Position numbers and translations under genes: made by a program | Notes under the pieces: model-generated | Database searches by the model: none | What the model saw: the letters and a program-made list of their open reading frames with translations, nothing else | Told to the model about the DNA's origin: nothing | Assembly (NCBI RefSeq): GCF_005144585.1 | Contig: NZ_SSMQ01000092.1 | Location: forward strand, 1-41,031 | Source of the DNA: Polyangium fumosum | Lineage (GTDB): Bacteria > Myxococcota_A > Polyangia > Polyangiales > Polyangiaceae | Direction: 5' to 3' | Length of the DNA: 41,031 bases | In this document: in pieces, positions 8,197 through 17,443 of the stretch | Layout of the letters: each line of letters begins with the position of its first letter | How positions within the stretch are numbered: the first letter of the stretch is position 1

Positions 8197-10638
8197 ATGA
8201 ACACCGACGATTTCGTCTTCGCGTGGGAGGAAGAAGGCCAGACGCCCGAGCCCCTGCGGGTCGCGCGTTTCGAGGGCGAGGAGGGCATGAGCCGCCTCTT
8301 CCGCTACGAGATCCTCCTCCTCGCGAAGGAGGCCGACCTCGACCCCGAGACCATGATCGGCAAGCGCGCGAGCCTCTGGATCACGACGCTCTCGGCGCCC
8401 GCGTGGAAGCTCGTGCACGGGATCATCACCGAGGCCGAGGACGCGACCACCCTTCCCGAGGGATCGGTCTACCGCGTCGTCGTCGAGCCGCCGCTCGCGC
8501 GCGCGCGCTACCGCACGCGGAGCCGCGTCTTCCTCGACAAGACGTTGCGCCAGATCGTCGAGAGCGTCCTCCGCAACGACGCGGGCATGACGCTCACCTC
8601 GGGCGCCTCGCTCGATCCCCCGGTCGGCCCGCCCTCGTTCACGGCCGCGTCCGCGCGCTTCACCTGGCGCACCAAGACGAGCCGCCTCGACGCCCCGAAG
8701 GCGCGGCCGTACGTCGTGCAGTACAACGAGAGCGACCTCGACTTCGTGGCGCGGCTGCTCGAAGAGGAAGGCATCAGCTACCACTTCGAGCACACGGACG
8801 ATACGAGCCTGCTCGTGCTCTCGGACAAGGACTTCGGCCGATCCCGCGTCCCGGGCGACGACGTCTTCGGGCCCGGCAAACCCGGCCGCGGCATCGGCAC
8901 CTTCCGCCTCGGCGCGCGGATGCGCGCGACCTCGGTCCACCTCGGCGCCTACAACTGGGAGAAACCCGCGCTCGACGTCGACGCGAAAGCCGCGGGCGAG
9001 CCGGGTGATCTCTCCGTGTACACCTTCCACGGCGGCTCCTTCGACAGCACCGAGCTCGGAGAGCCCCTCGCCGAAGCGCGGCTCGACGAGCTCCACACCG
9101 AGGCCTCGTTCGCCGTCGGCGAGGGCGCTACGCGTGTGCTCTCGGCCGGATCGATCTTCACGCTGGAGCACCCCAAAACCCGGTACGAGGGCGAGTACCT
9201 CGTCACGCGCCTGCGCGCCGTCGGCCATCAGCAAGGCGTGCTCTCCGTCGACGCGGGCGGCGCTCCCGCCGAGCCGTTCCGCATGGAGATCGAGTGCGCC
9301 TGCCGCGGCCGCGGGAGTGATGTCGCGGAAAGCCGCTACCGCCCCGCGCGAAGCACACGCAAGCCGCGCATCCTCGGCGCGCAGACCGCGTTCGTGACGG
9401 CCGAGCCGAGCGCGCGCGGCGCCGAGGTGAACCTCGGCGGATCGAGCTCGATCGGGTGCGTGCGCCTGCGCTTTCCTTGGGACACCGACGAACCCCGGCT
9501 CGCCAAGGAGCCTTCGAGCAAGTGGGTCCGCGTGAGCGAGCCCTTCGCGCGCGGCGGCCAGGGCGGCATCTGGCACCCGCGTGTCGGCAGCGAGGTCATC
9601 GTCGAGTTCGAGGACGGGGATCCCGACCGGCCCTTCGTCACGGGCCGCGTCTACAACGGCAAGAACCGCCCCGCGCAGACGACCCCGACGCACAGCACGA
9701 TGTGGTCGCTCTCCACGCCCGGCGGCGGCGTGCGCAACGAGATCTCGTTCGAGGACACGGCCGGCAGCGAGCGCATCTACATGCACGCCGGCAAGGACAT
9801 GCTCGCGAACGTGGGCAACCAGCGCGTCGAGAACGTCGGCGCGGACGCGCTCATGACCGTGGGCGCGAACAACACCGAGGAGATCGGCGGCGACCAGACG
9901 ATCCAGATCGGCGCGAACGACACGCTCTCCGTCGGCGGAAACCAGACGGAGACGATCGGGGCGAACCAGATCCGCATCGTCGGCGGCAGCCGGCTCATGG
10001 TCATCGGCGGCAACGAAACACGGCAAACCGGCGCGAGCCACGCGAACATCGTCGGCGGCGCGCTCAAGGAGAACGTCGCGGGCGACGTCGGCGAGACGTA
10101 CGGCGCCACGCGCACCACGGGCCTCGCGGCCGACTGGACCGAGAGCTACGGCGCGACGCGTGATCAGACCGTCGGTGCGCTCACCCTCCAGGACTACGGC
10201 GGCAACCAGACGACGAACATCGCCGGCGCGCGCACGATCCAAGCGGGCGCCGTGCTCGGCGCGCTCGTCGGCGGCAACTTCGACACCGAGATCGGCGGCT
10301 CGGAGACCGTGGACGTCGGCGCCGCGACCCTCCACGTCGCGGCGGGCCCCATCACCCACCAGGCGTCGAGCCTCGACATCAACATGTTCCTCAAGCTGCA
10401 CCTCGTCGGGGTGAAGCTTTCCATGTTCGTGTTCAAAGCAGCGGCGACGGGCAAATCGTCGAGCTACGGCGCGCTCACGGCCTCCGCGAAGGGCACGGCC
10501 ATCTCGTTCACGGGCCTGAACCTCCGCACGACGGGCCTCAAGTCCACGGCCGCGGGCGCGAAGCTCGACGAGGACGGCGTGAAGCTCGTGGCCATCGGCG
10601 TCCTCATCCACCCCTCGGGCGTGCATACGTTCACGTGA
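8197..10638 (+). CDS. vgrG: Type VI secretion spike protein VgrG, paralogue 3
   Basis: The third tandem VgrG is 813 residues long. The base domain carries FRYEILLLAKE, MIGKRASLW, LVHGIITEAED and YVVQYNESDLDFVARLLEEE. The OB fold has VRLRFPWDTDEPRLAKEPSS near residue 423 and GSEVIVEFEDGDPDRPFVTG. The GAN/GGN-type beta-helix covers about 545-710. The tail includes a hydrophobic segment (NMFLKLHLVGVKLSMFVF) not found in paralogues 1 and 2. It starts 28 bases after paralogue 2 and ends seven bases before the DUF2169-pentapeptide gene. Placement directly before an adaptor-type gene suggests that the adaptor loads cargo on this or on all three spikes. Whether the three form homo- or heterotrimers cannot be told from sequence. 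Confidence 0.95.
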   Translation: MNTDDFVFAWEEEGQTPEPLRVARFEGEEGMSRLFRYEILLLAKEADLDPETMIGKRASLWITTLSAPAWKLVHGIITEAEDATTLPEGSVYRVVVEPPLARARYRTRSRVFLDKTLRQIVESVLRNDAGMTLTSGASLDPPVGPPSFTAASARFTWRTKTSRLDAPKARPYVVQYNESDLDFVARLLEEEGISYHFEHTDDTSLLVLSDKDFGRSRVPGDDVFGPGKPGRGIGTFRLGARMRATSVHLGAYNWEKPALDVDAKAAGEPGDLSVYTFHGGSFDSTELGEPLAEARLDELHTEASFAVGEGATRVLSAGSIFTLEHPKTRYEGEYLVTRLRAVGHQQGVLSVDAGGAPAEPFRMEIECACRGRGSDVAESRYRPARSTRKPRILGAQTAFVTAEPSARGAEVNLGGSSSIGCVRLRFPWDTDEPRLAKEPSSKWVRVSEPFARGGQGGIWHPRVGSEVIVEFEDGDPDRPFVTGRVYNGKNRPAQTTPTHSTMWSLSTPGGGVRNEISFEDTAGSERIYMHAGKDMLANVGNQRVENVGADALMTVGANNTEEIGGDQTIQIGANDTLSVGGNQTETIGANQIRIVGGSRLMVIGGNETRQTGASHANIVGGALKENVAGDVGETYGATRTTGLAADWTESYGATRDQTVGALTLQDYGGNQTTNIAGARTIQAGAVLGALVGGNFDTEIGGSETVDVGAATLHVAAGPITHQASSLDINMFLKLHLVGVKLSMFVFKAAATGKSSSYGALTASAKGTAISFTGLNLRTTGLKSTAAGAKLDEDGVKLVAIGVLIHPSGVHTFT

Positions 10639-10645
10639 CGGCCCT

Positions 10646-13369
10646 GTGAAGACGATCAAGCCCATGAAGCTCGGCGTCCTCACGCGGACGTTCGAGCTCG
10701 ATCACAAGCACTACTTCGTCCCGACGGTCTTCGTCTTCTGCGACCTCGGGCCCGCGCGGAGCCTGCTCTCCGAGGTCGAGCTCTGGCGCCTCGCGGCCGC
10801 GGAGCTCGGCAAGGACGCGGTGCTCGACGAGTGCATGCCCAAGCAACGCGGCGAGCTGCTCGTCCACGGCCGCTGCTACACGGCGAACCGCGTCCCGCGC
10901 CCCGCCGCCTCCGTGCGCGCCAAGCTCGGGCCGATCGACAAGACGCTCTACGTCATCGGCGATCGTGTCTTCCGCCGCGACGGCACGCCCGGCGATCCGG
11001 AGCTCTTCACGGAGATGCCGATCCACTACACGCGGGCGTTCGGCGGCGAGGGTTTTTCGCAGAACCCGATCGGCGTGGGCTTCGCGCCCACGAAGGAAGA
11101 CGGGCGCACCGTGCACCGGCTCCCGAACATCGAGCTGCCGGACAAGCTCCTCAAGAGCACCTCCGATCGCCCTCCGCCCGCGGGCTTTGGCCCCTACGAT
11201 CTGCTCTGGGCCCAGCGGTGGCCGAAGATCGGCACCTACGACACGAAGTGGGCGCGCGAGGATCTGCCGGGCCTGGCGAAGGACATGGACCTCTCCATGT
11301 GGAACGCCGCGCCGAACGATCAGAAGCTCCCGGCCGGCTTCTTCGAGGGCACCGAGGAGATCCTCCTCGAGAACATGCACCCCGAAAAACCCCGGATCGA
11401 GGGGCGCTTGCCGGGCGTCGTCGGCCGATGCTTCGTGACGCAACGGACGGCCGAGGGCGACGTCTTCCGCGAGATCCCGCTGCACCTCGACACCGTGCAG
11501 ATCTTCCCGCACCACGAGCGCGTCGCGCTCTCCTTCCGTGGCCTCTGGGCCATCACCGAGGACGACGCCGACGACATCCTGCATCTGCTCGTCGCCGCCG
11601 ACGATCGCACGGCGCCCCGGCCGATCGAGCACTACCGCGCCGTGCTCGATCGTAGGCTCGACCCGAAACGCGAGGCCTCCGAGGTGTTCCGCGACGGCGA
11701 CCTCCTGCCGCCCGACGCGGGCGGCAAGGCCTCTGGGGGCGGCGACATCGACGCGATGTTCGAGCTCACGCGCTCGGAGAACCTGCTCCAGAAGAACCTC
11801 GCGGAGCGCGCGCGCCGCGAGGCCGAAAAGACCCGCGCGGCCATCCTGGCGGCGGGTGGTGATCCGGACCGCGTCCCGGTCGTGGAGGGGCCGAAGCCGG
11901 TGGAGGGGCCCTCGTTCGGGGACCTGCCGGACTTCGTCGAGCGCTCGGAGCGGGATCTCGCCGAGGCGCAGCGCAAGATGGACGAGGCGCACGAAAAAGC
12001 GCTCGCCGATACGCGCAAGCGTTACGCCGCGGCGGGCCTCGACTACGACGCCGAGGTCCGCCGGATGAAAAAGAAGGCCTCCGGGCCGCCGACGTTCTCC
12101 GCGGACAAAGAGCTCGAACGCCTGCGCGACATCCAGACGCTCTGCCACAACGCGAACGTGGCGACGCCCGACCTCGACGCGGCGCTCGCCGATCCGGCCA
12201 CCGAGCAGAAGCTCCGCAAGGCCGAGGAAGAAGCCCGGAACGCCTATCGCGACGGCGCGCACCTCGCCGAGCACCGCCCCGCGCGCCTCGAAGAACCCGC
12301 GCGGAGCGAGCTGCGCAGGCGTGTCGCCGCCGCGCACGCCGAGGGCCGGAGCCTCGCGCGGATCGACCTCTCGGGGGCCGATCTCTCGGAGATGGACCTC
12401 CCCGGCGTGGACTTCACGGACGCGTTCCTGGAGAACGCCGACCTCTCGGGGGCGAACCTCGCGGGCGCGAAGCTCGCGCGTGTCGTGCTCGCGGGCGCCA
12501 CGTTCGTGGGCGCCGATCTCACGGGCGCCGATCTCGCCGAGGCGAACCTCGGCGCCTCGAACGGCAAAAACGCAAACCTCGACGGCGTCACGCTGCGCGG
12601 CGCCATCCTCGCGAAGGCCGACCTCACGGGCGCGTCGCTCGGCGGGGTCGTCTTCGAGCTCGCCGATCTCTCCGACGTCCTGCTCGACGGCGCGGCGCTC
12701 ACGGGGGCGCGCTTCGATAAGTGCATCCTGAAGGGGAACCTGCTCCGCGGCTGTGATCTGCGGGAATCGACGTTCGTGCACGCGATGCTGGTCGAGGTCG
12801 ACCTGCGCAACGCGAACTTCGCGAACGCGACGCTCGAACACGCCTCGCTCGTCCGGTGCACGCTCGACGGCGCGTCGTTCTTGAAGGCGAACCTCTGCGG
12901 CATGCGGCTCGCCGAGCCCTGCACCTTCGTCGGCGCCGACTTCACAGGCGCGACGATCGCCGCCGCGACGCTGCGCGAGGCCGACTTCAGCCACGCGGAC
13001 TTCAGCGGCGCGACGCTCTCCTCGTCCGACCTCTCGAAGTGCGTCCTGCGGGAAGCCAAGCTCTACCGCGCCGTCGCGAAAAACGCCCTGTTCATGCGGG
13101 CGGACCTCACGGGCGCGAGCCTCGTCGCCGCGAACCTGGAGGGCGCGATCTTCCTCAAAGCGAAGCTCGGCCGGGCCGACTTCAAGGGCGCGAACCTCTT
13201 CCGCGCCGACCTCCTGCGCGCCGTCGGAGACGACAAAACAAGCTTTTTCGATGCCCTCGTCACGCAGGTCCGTGTCTCGCCGAAGGGCAGCGCGGGCGCA
13301 GAGGCCACGGTGGATCCGAGCGCGCCGAGGGCCACGCCGAAGCCGGTCAACAAGGAGAGCCGTGGATAA
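10646..13369 (+). CDS. DUF2169 T6SS accessory protein fused to pentapeptide repeats
   Basis: A 907-residue fusion. Residues about 1-300 are a DUF2169 domain (start MKLGVLTRTFE, then GEGFSQNPIGVG, and SMWNAAPNDQKLPAGFF). This family travels with vgrG/PAAR genes and is implicated in loading effectors on the spike. Residues about 370-565 are charged and probably helical, with runs of Glu/Lys/Arg. Residues about 568-870 are pentapeptide repeats of the A(D/N)LSGA type, which fold as a right-handed quadrilateral beta-helix. The GTG start is followed six codons later by an ATG, so the exact N-terminus is uncertain by six residues. The stop lies inside the start region of the next pentapeptide gene, suggesting coupled translation. 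The repeat domain may be a rigid scaffold between adaptor and spike. No catalytic motif is seen. Confidence 0.9.
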   Translation: MKTIKPMKLGVLTRTFELDHKHYFVPTVFVFCDLGPARSLLSEVELWRLAAAELGKDAVLDECMPKQRGELLVHGRCYTANRVPRPAASVRAKLGPIDKTLYVIGDRVFRRDGTPGDPELFTEMPIHYTRAFGGEGFSQNPIGVGFAPTKEDGRTVHRLPNIELPDKLLKSTSDRPPPAGFGPYDLLWAQRWPKIGTYDTKWAREDLPGLAKDMDLSMWNAAPNDQKLPAGFFEGTEEILLENMHPEKPRIEGRLPGVVGRCFVTQRTAEGDVFREIPLHLDTVQIFPHHERVALSFRGLWAITEDDADDILHLLVAADDRTAPRPIEHYRAVLDRRLDPKREASEVFRDGDLLPPDAGGKASGGGDIDAMFELTRSENLLQKNLAERARREAEKTRAAILAAGGDPDRVPVVEGPKPVEGPSFGDLPDFVERSERDLAEAQRKMDEAHEKALADTRKRYAAAGLDYDAEVRRMKKKASGPPTFSADKELERLRDIQTLCHNANVATPDLDAALADPATEQKLRKAEEEARNAYRDGAHLAEHRPARLEEPARSELRRRVAAAHAEGRSLARIDLSGADLSEMDLPGVDFTDAFLENADLSGANLAGAKLARVVLAGATFVGADLTGADLAEANLGASNGKNANLDGVTLRGAILAKADLTGASLGGVVFELADLSDVLLDGAALTGARFDKCILKGNLLRGCDLRESTFVHAMLVEVDLRNANFANATLEHASLVRCTLDGASFLKANLCGMRLAEPCTFVGADFTGATIAAATLREADFSHADFSGATLSSSDLSKCVLREAKLYRAVAKNALFMRADLTGASLVAANLEGAIFLKAKLGRADFKGANLFRADLLRAVGDDKTSFFDALVTQVRVSPKGSAGAEATVDPSAPRATPKPVNKESRG

Positions 13370-14411
13370 GACCGAGCTCGTGCAGATGGTGAAGGGCGGG
13401 GAGATCCTCTCCAGGATCGACCTCGCGGGCCTCGATCTCGCCGGCGCCGATCTCTCGGGCGGCATCTTCGAGAATGTCTCGTTTCGCGGCGCGAACCTCC
13501 GCGGGTGCCTGTTCAAGGAGAGCGTGCTCAGCGAGTGTGACCTCGACGGCGCCCGCATGGACAAGGCGAACCTGCGCCACGCGGTCTTCAACCGCTCCAC
13601 GCTGCGCGGCGCCGACCTCACGGGCGGCACCCTGCCCGTCGTGAAGTTCTACCAATGCGACCTCACGGAGGCGCGATTCGCAGGCTCCGACCTCGTGATC
13701 TCGGGCTTCGCGCAAAGCGACCTCACGCGCGCCGATCTCGCGGGCACGAACCTCGACCGCGCCGGCTTCGTCGAGTCGACGGTGACGGGCATGATCCTCG
13801 CCCGCGCGTGCCTCAAGCAAACGACGCTCTACAAGGCCGACCTCACGAAGACCAACTTCGCCGAGGCGCGCTTCGAGAACACGCTCTTCATCGCGGCAAA
13901 CCTCCGCGACGTGAGCTTTGCCTCGATGGACCTCACGCTCTCGCAGTTCCTCGACGCCGACCTCGAAGGCGCCTCCTTCGAGCGGGCGATCGTGCGCCAG
14001 TGCAACTTCATGCGGGCGAACCTCGTGGGCGCGCGCTTCGACGGCGCCGAGGCGCAGCAGGCGATCTTCGTCGAGGCGAAGATGGCGCGCGCGACGCTCA
14101 CGAAGGCCTGCCTCACGCGGGCGCTCTTCGCGGACGCCAAGATGCCCCTCGCCGACCTCTCGGGCGCGCGCGTGGACGAGGCCATCTTCCACCGCGCCGC
14201 GTGCGAGGGGACACGCCTCACCGGCTGCGACCTGACCTACGCCGACTTCACGCACGCCGACGTCTCGGCGGCCGACTTCACCGGCGCGAAGGTCTTCCGG
14301 ACGCGTTTCCACCGCGTCAAAGACCAGGATACGATCTGGTGCAGCCGCGCCGCCGCCCTCGGCGACGAGGCCGAGGTCGCGACGTCCGAGGACTGGAACC
14401 CGCCGTATTGA
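13362..14411 (+). CDS. Pentapeptide-repeat protein of the T6SS cassette
   Basis: A 349-residue protein made almost entirely of pentapeptide repeats (AGLDLAGADLSGG, RGANLRGC, and so on to near residue 335). I place the start at the GTG at 13362: GGAG lies five bases before it and the repeat domain begins shortly afterwards. The open frame extends 37 codons further upstream, but that part only re-reads the previous gene. The gene overlaps the previous one by eight bases. The repeats resemble the C-terminal half of the fused protein upstream, so one may be a split or duplicated copy of the other. The product should be a soluble beta-helix rod. A role as scaffold or as an immunity/adaptor protein is possible, and nothing in the sequence chooses between them. 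Confidence 0.88.
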   Translation: MDKTELVQMVKGGEILSRIDLAGLDLAGADLSGGIFENVSFRGANLRGCLFKESVLSECDLDGARMDKANLRHAVFNRSTLRGADLTGGTLPVVKFYQCDLTEARFAGSDLVISGFAQSDLTRADLAGTNLDRAGFVESTVTGMILARACLKQTTLYKADLTKTNFAEARFENTLFIAANLRDVSFASMDLTLSQFLDADLEGASFERAIVRQCNFMRANLVGARFDGAEAQQAIFVEAKMARATLTKACLTRALFADAKMPLADLSGARVDEAIFHRAACEGTRLTGCDLTYADFTHADVSAADFTGAKVFRTRFHRVKDQDTIWCSRAAALGDEAEVATSEDWNPPY

Positions 14412-14432
14412 CCTGTCGATCAGGAGAGACGC

Positions 14433-15092
14433 ATGCAAGCTGCCGCAAGGAAGTTGAACCGCGAGGTCACGACGATCGACGAAGGCACGGTCCTCGACGT
14501 GAAGGACGGCGTCTTCACGGTCCGCGTCGGTGATTTCGAGTGCGCGGCCCGGCGCGCGAAGAGTTGCCTCGTCGCGCCCGCGCCGGGCGACGTGGTGCTC
14601 TGCTCGTTTGGCCCCGGGGGCCGGAGCTTCGTGCTCGCGGTGCTCGAAGGCCCCGCGGGGGAAACGCAGCCGACGACGAAGCTCGACGTCGAGGGCGACC
14701 TCGAAATCTCCGTCGGCGCGGGCAAGCTCGACCTGCGCGCGGCCAAGGGCGTGAGCGTCGCGTCGGGCGACGAGCTCAACCTCGTCGGCCGCGCGCTCTC
14801 CGTGAGCGCGCTCGAAGGCTCGCTCTTCGTGCAGAAGCTCGCCTACCTCGGCGACCGCCTCAAGGCCGAGGTCGAGGCCATCAAGACAGTCGGCAAGACG
14901 CGGGACTCCTTCTTCGAGCGCGTCTCCGAGCGCGTCAAACGCTCGTTCCGCACGGTCGAGGACATCGACCAGCTCAAGGCGAACAAGGTCGACTACGCGG
15001 CCGAGACGACGCTCGCGATGCGCGCCGCGCACGCGGTCGTGCACGCCGAGGAGCTCATCAAGGTCGACGGCAAACAGATCCAGCTCGGCTAG
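14433..15092 (+). CDS. DUF3540 family T6SS-associated protein
   Basis: The 219-residue product matches the DUF3540 pattern. It has an N-terminal small beta-barrel-like part (GTVLDVKDGVFTVRVGDFEC, then CLVAPAPGDVVL), a central beta-helix-like stretch (LDVEGDLEISVGAGKLDLRA) that resembles a VgrG needle, and a helical C-terminus. In many Proteobacteria this family is encoded next to DUF2169, DUF4150 and VgrG genes. The VgrG-like barrel plus short beta-rod suggests a spike-extension or adaptor between VgrG and the PAAR-like tip. It lies 21 bases after the pentapeptide gene and 13 bases before the DUF4150 gene. The family function is not settled. Confidence 0.85.
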   Translation: MQAAARKLNREVTTIDEGTVLDVKDGVFTVRVGDFECAARRAKSCLVAPAPGDVVLCSFGPGGRSFVLAVLEGPAGETQPTTKLDVEGDLEISVGAGKLDLRAAKGVSVASGDELNLVGRALSVSALEGSLFVQKLAYLGDRLKAEVEAIKTVGKTRDSFFERVSERVKRSFRTVEDIDQLKANKVDYAAETTLAMRAAHAVVHAEELIKVDGKQIQLG

Positions 15093-15105
15093 GAGGCGCT
15101 AGACC

Positions 15106-15507
15106 ATGTTCGCGAACTCGCAGATGGGCGGGCTGAACCTGGGCTTTCCGGACGTGTGCCTCACCCCGGTGCCGCCCGCGCCCGCGCCGATCCCCATCCC
15201 GTACCCGAACCTCTCCATCGGCCCGCTCGGGATCCCGTTTGTCCCCGTCGTGCTCTACGGCGGCACACCCGCGCACAACCTCGCGACGATGATCCCGATC
15301 AGCATGGGGGACAATCCGGGCATCGCGACGGGCATCGCGTCCGGGACCGTGATGGGCCCGACGCGTAGCCTCACGGCCGCGTTCTCCGTGCTCGTCGGGG
15401 GCCTGCCGGGCACACGCCTGACGAGCGTGAACATCCACAACAGCACGAACGCGCCGGGGATGCGCATCGTCCCGAGCCAGGTGCGCGTGCTCCTCCTGGC
15501 GCCCTGA
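15106..15507 (+). CDS. DUF4150 PAAR-like spike-tip protein
   Basis: This 133-residue protein opens with the DUF4150 signature (FPDVCLTPVPPAPAPIPIPY) and contains the conserved GIASGTVMGP block. PAAR-like proteins cap the VgrG trimer as a sharp tip and often carry effectors. Here the protein ends right after the tip domain, so it is a plain tip without a fused toxin. AGGAGG lies ten bases before the ATG, straddling the stop of the DUF3540 gene. Its presence beside three VgrGs gives the cassette a complete spike (base, needle, tip) with dedicated accessory proteins. Confidence 0.92.
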   Translation: MFANSQMGGLNLGFPDVCLTPVPPAPAPIPIPYPNLSIGPLGIPFVPVVLYGGTPAHNLATMIPISMGDNPGIATGIASGTVMGPTRSLTAAFSVLVGGLPGTRLTSVNIHNSTNAPGMRIVPSQVRVLLLAP

Positions 15508-15526
15508 CGCGGCGGCGTGGACGCGC

Positions 15527-17443
15527 ATGGCCTCGATGGAAGTCGTCTCGGCGTGCCCCCTTCGTGTCGGCTCGATCCTCTGGCAGCCGCGGGAGGGCGC
15601 GTACGTGCTCACGGTCGTCTGCAAGGCGACCTTCGCCCTCGCGCCGGAGGTCTCCAGCCTCGCCGAGGAGCAGGACGATCCGAACGAGCATGACGAATAC
15701 TGGGACGACGACGCGCGGCGCAGCCTGAGCGCGGCGAGCGACCTCGCCCCGTTCAAGCGTGGCGCCGACATCCTCCTCGTCGGCCACGCCTACGCGCCCC
15801 ACGCCTCGCCGGGCGGGCCCTTTTTCGCGCGGCTCGGGGTCGGCGACGTGCTCGACAAGGCGATCGAGGTGCACGGCGAGCGCGCATGGACCGCCGACGG
15901 GCGCCTGCTCGAAGAGCCCCCCGCGGGCCGGGTGGCGCTCCGGTGGGAGCGGGCCGCGGGCGGGCCCGGGACGACGAACCCGGTGGGCGTGCCGCCGAAC
16001 GCGCCGCCGGATGCGCGGCACCTCCGGCGCGTGCCGAACTTCGGGCCGCCCGGCTTCCGCTTGAGGAGCCCCTCGGACGTGATCCCGCCGGTCGGCTTCG
16101 GGCCGATCGCGCCGACGTGGCCCGCGCGCCAGGAACACCTGCCCCGGCACGCGGCGGGCTGGGATCCGCACCGGCTCGGGGCGTGGCCGCTGCCCGCCGG
16201 GATCGACGCGTCGTTCTTCAACACGGCGCCGCCGGACCAGCGCGTCGCGGAGCTCGTGGGCGACGAGCGGATCTCGCTCACGAACCTGCACCCGCACGTC
16301 CCCGTGCTCTCGACGCGCCTCGCGCTCGTCAAGCCACGCGCGCTCGTGCAGAAGAGCGGGGCGCCGGCCGATCTGCGCTTCCGGTGCGACACGCTTTTCC
16401 TCGACACGAACCGGGGCATCGCCTCGCTCACGTGGCGGGGCAGCGTGCCGCTCGTGTCGCCGCACGAAGACGGGTGCGTCGTGGTGACGATCGAGGCGAG
16501 TGATCGTCAGCTCTCCGGGGGCGGCGCGCCCGGCACCGTAAAGCTCGATTGGCGCTCGAGCCAGCAGGCGGCCGTCTCCCCTGCCCTGCCCTTCACGCCC
16601 AGCGATCCGGCGGACACGGAGGCGGATGGCCTCTCCCTGGAGGACACGACGACGATCTCGCCCGACTCCCAGCGGCTCGACCCGGGGGCGGCGTTGCCCT
16701 TCGTCAAACCCCCGCTCGCCGTCCTCGGGGCCGCCTTGCCCGCGCCGCCGCCGGTGCCGCCGCCCGTGCGACCCCCGTCGTCCGTCCCGCCGCCGCCGCT
16801 CGCCTTCGAGCCGCCGCCCGCGTCACGCCCCGCGCCGCCCGACCGGGTCGCGCCGGGCCTGCCCCAGGCGCCGCCGATGATCGGCCCCCTCGCGACGCTC
16901 CGCGACCCCGGGCCGCCCGAGATCGTCCCGCCGCCTGCGCCCGCGCCTGCGTCCGCCCCCCCTGCGCCCGCCCCGGCCACGCCGGAGCCTGCGACCGCGC
17001 CGGAGATCGATCCGGCGACCGTCTCGATCGAGCAGTTCGCGGCGATCTCAGCCGAAATCGCGGAGGAACGCGAGGCCCGCGCCGACGTCCTCCGGCGGCA
17101 CGAGCTGACAGCGCGGACCTTCGCCGAGGTCGAGCGCCGGTGTTCACGTGTGCTCGCCGAGGAGGCGTCCCGCGGGGAGCATGACGAGCGGGCCAAGTAC
17201 GACCGCTCGTACGTCGCCGTGGTGGAGGGGTTTCGGGGGCCGATCAAGCCCGACGAACATGCGCGGATCCTGGCGTCCCTCGTGCGGGGACAAGCCCATG
17301 CCGTGCTCGACGAGCTCCACATTCAGCGGCCGGCGCTGATGCCCCTCCTGCGCTCCTGGGCGAAGCGCGCAGCCGGTACCACGGGCGCCGGTGCAGGCGC
17401 GCTCGACGCGCTCGACGCCTTCCGCGGAACGAAGCGCGGCTGA
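15527..17443 (+). CDS. Second DUF2169 protein with proline-rich linker
   Basis: A 638-residue protein. Residues about 1-330 are a DUF2169 domain (VLTVVCKATFALAPE near the N-terminus, DASFFNTAPPDQRV near 225, then a LTNLHPHVP block). It differs clearly from the DUF2169 part of the 907-residue fusion. Residues about 390-500 are extremely Pro/Ala-rich (runs of PPPV and PAPAP) and should be a long flexible linker. The last ~130 residues are charged and helical (EIAEEREARADVLRRHEL...) and form a separate domain with no family I recognise. It is the last gene of the cassette, 19 bases after the tip gene. Two different DUF2169 proteins in one operon suggest two cargoes or two steps of loading. That is inference. 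Confidence 0.88.
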   Translation: MASMEVVSACPLRVGSILWQPREGAYVLTVVCKATFALAPEVSSLAEEQDDPNEHDEYWDDDARRSLSAASDLAPFKRGADILLVGHAYAPHASPGGPFFARLGVGDVLDKAIEVHGERAWTADGRLLEEPPAGRVALRWERAAGGPGTTNPVGVPPNAPPDARHLRRVPNFGPPGFRLRSPSDVIPPVGFGPIAPTWPARQEHLPRHAAGWDPHRLGAWPLPAGIDASFFNTAPPDQRVAELVGDERISLTNLHPHVPVLSTRLALVKPRALVQKSGAPADLRFRCDTLFLDTNRGIASLTWRGSVPLVSPHEDGCVVVTIEASDRQLSGGGAPGTVKLDWRSSQQAAVSPALPFTPSDPADTEADGLSLEDTTTISPDSQRLDPGAALPFVKPPLAVLGAALPAPPPVPPPVRPPSSVPPPPLAFEPPPASRPAPPDRVAPGLPQAPPMIGPLATLRDPGPPEIVPPPAPAPASAPPAPAPATPEPATAPEIDPATVSIEQFAAISAEIAEEREARADVLRRHELTARTFAEVERRCSRVLAEEASRGEHDERAKYDRSYVAVVEGFRGPIKPDEHARILASLVRGQAHAVLDELHIQRPALMPLLRSWAKRAAGTTGAGAGALDALDAFRGTKRG

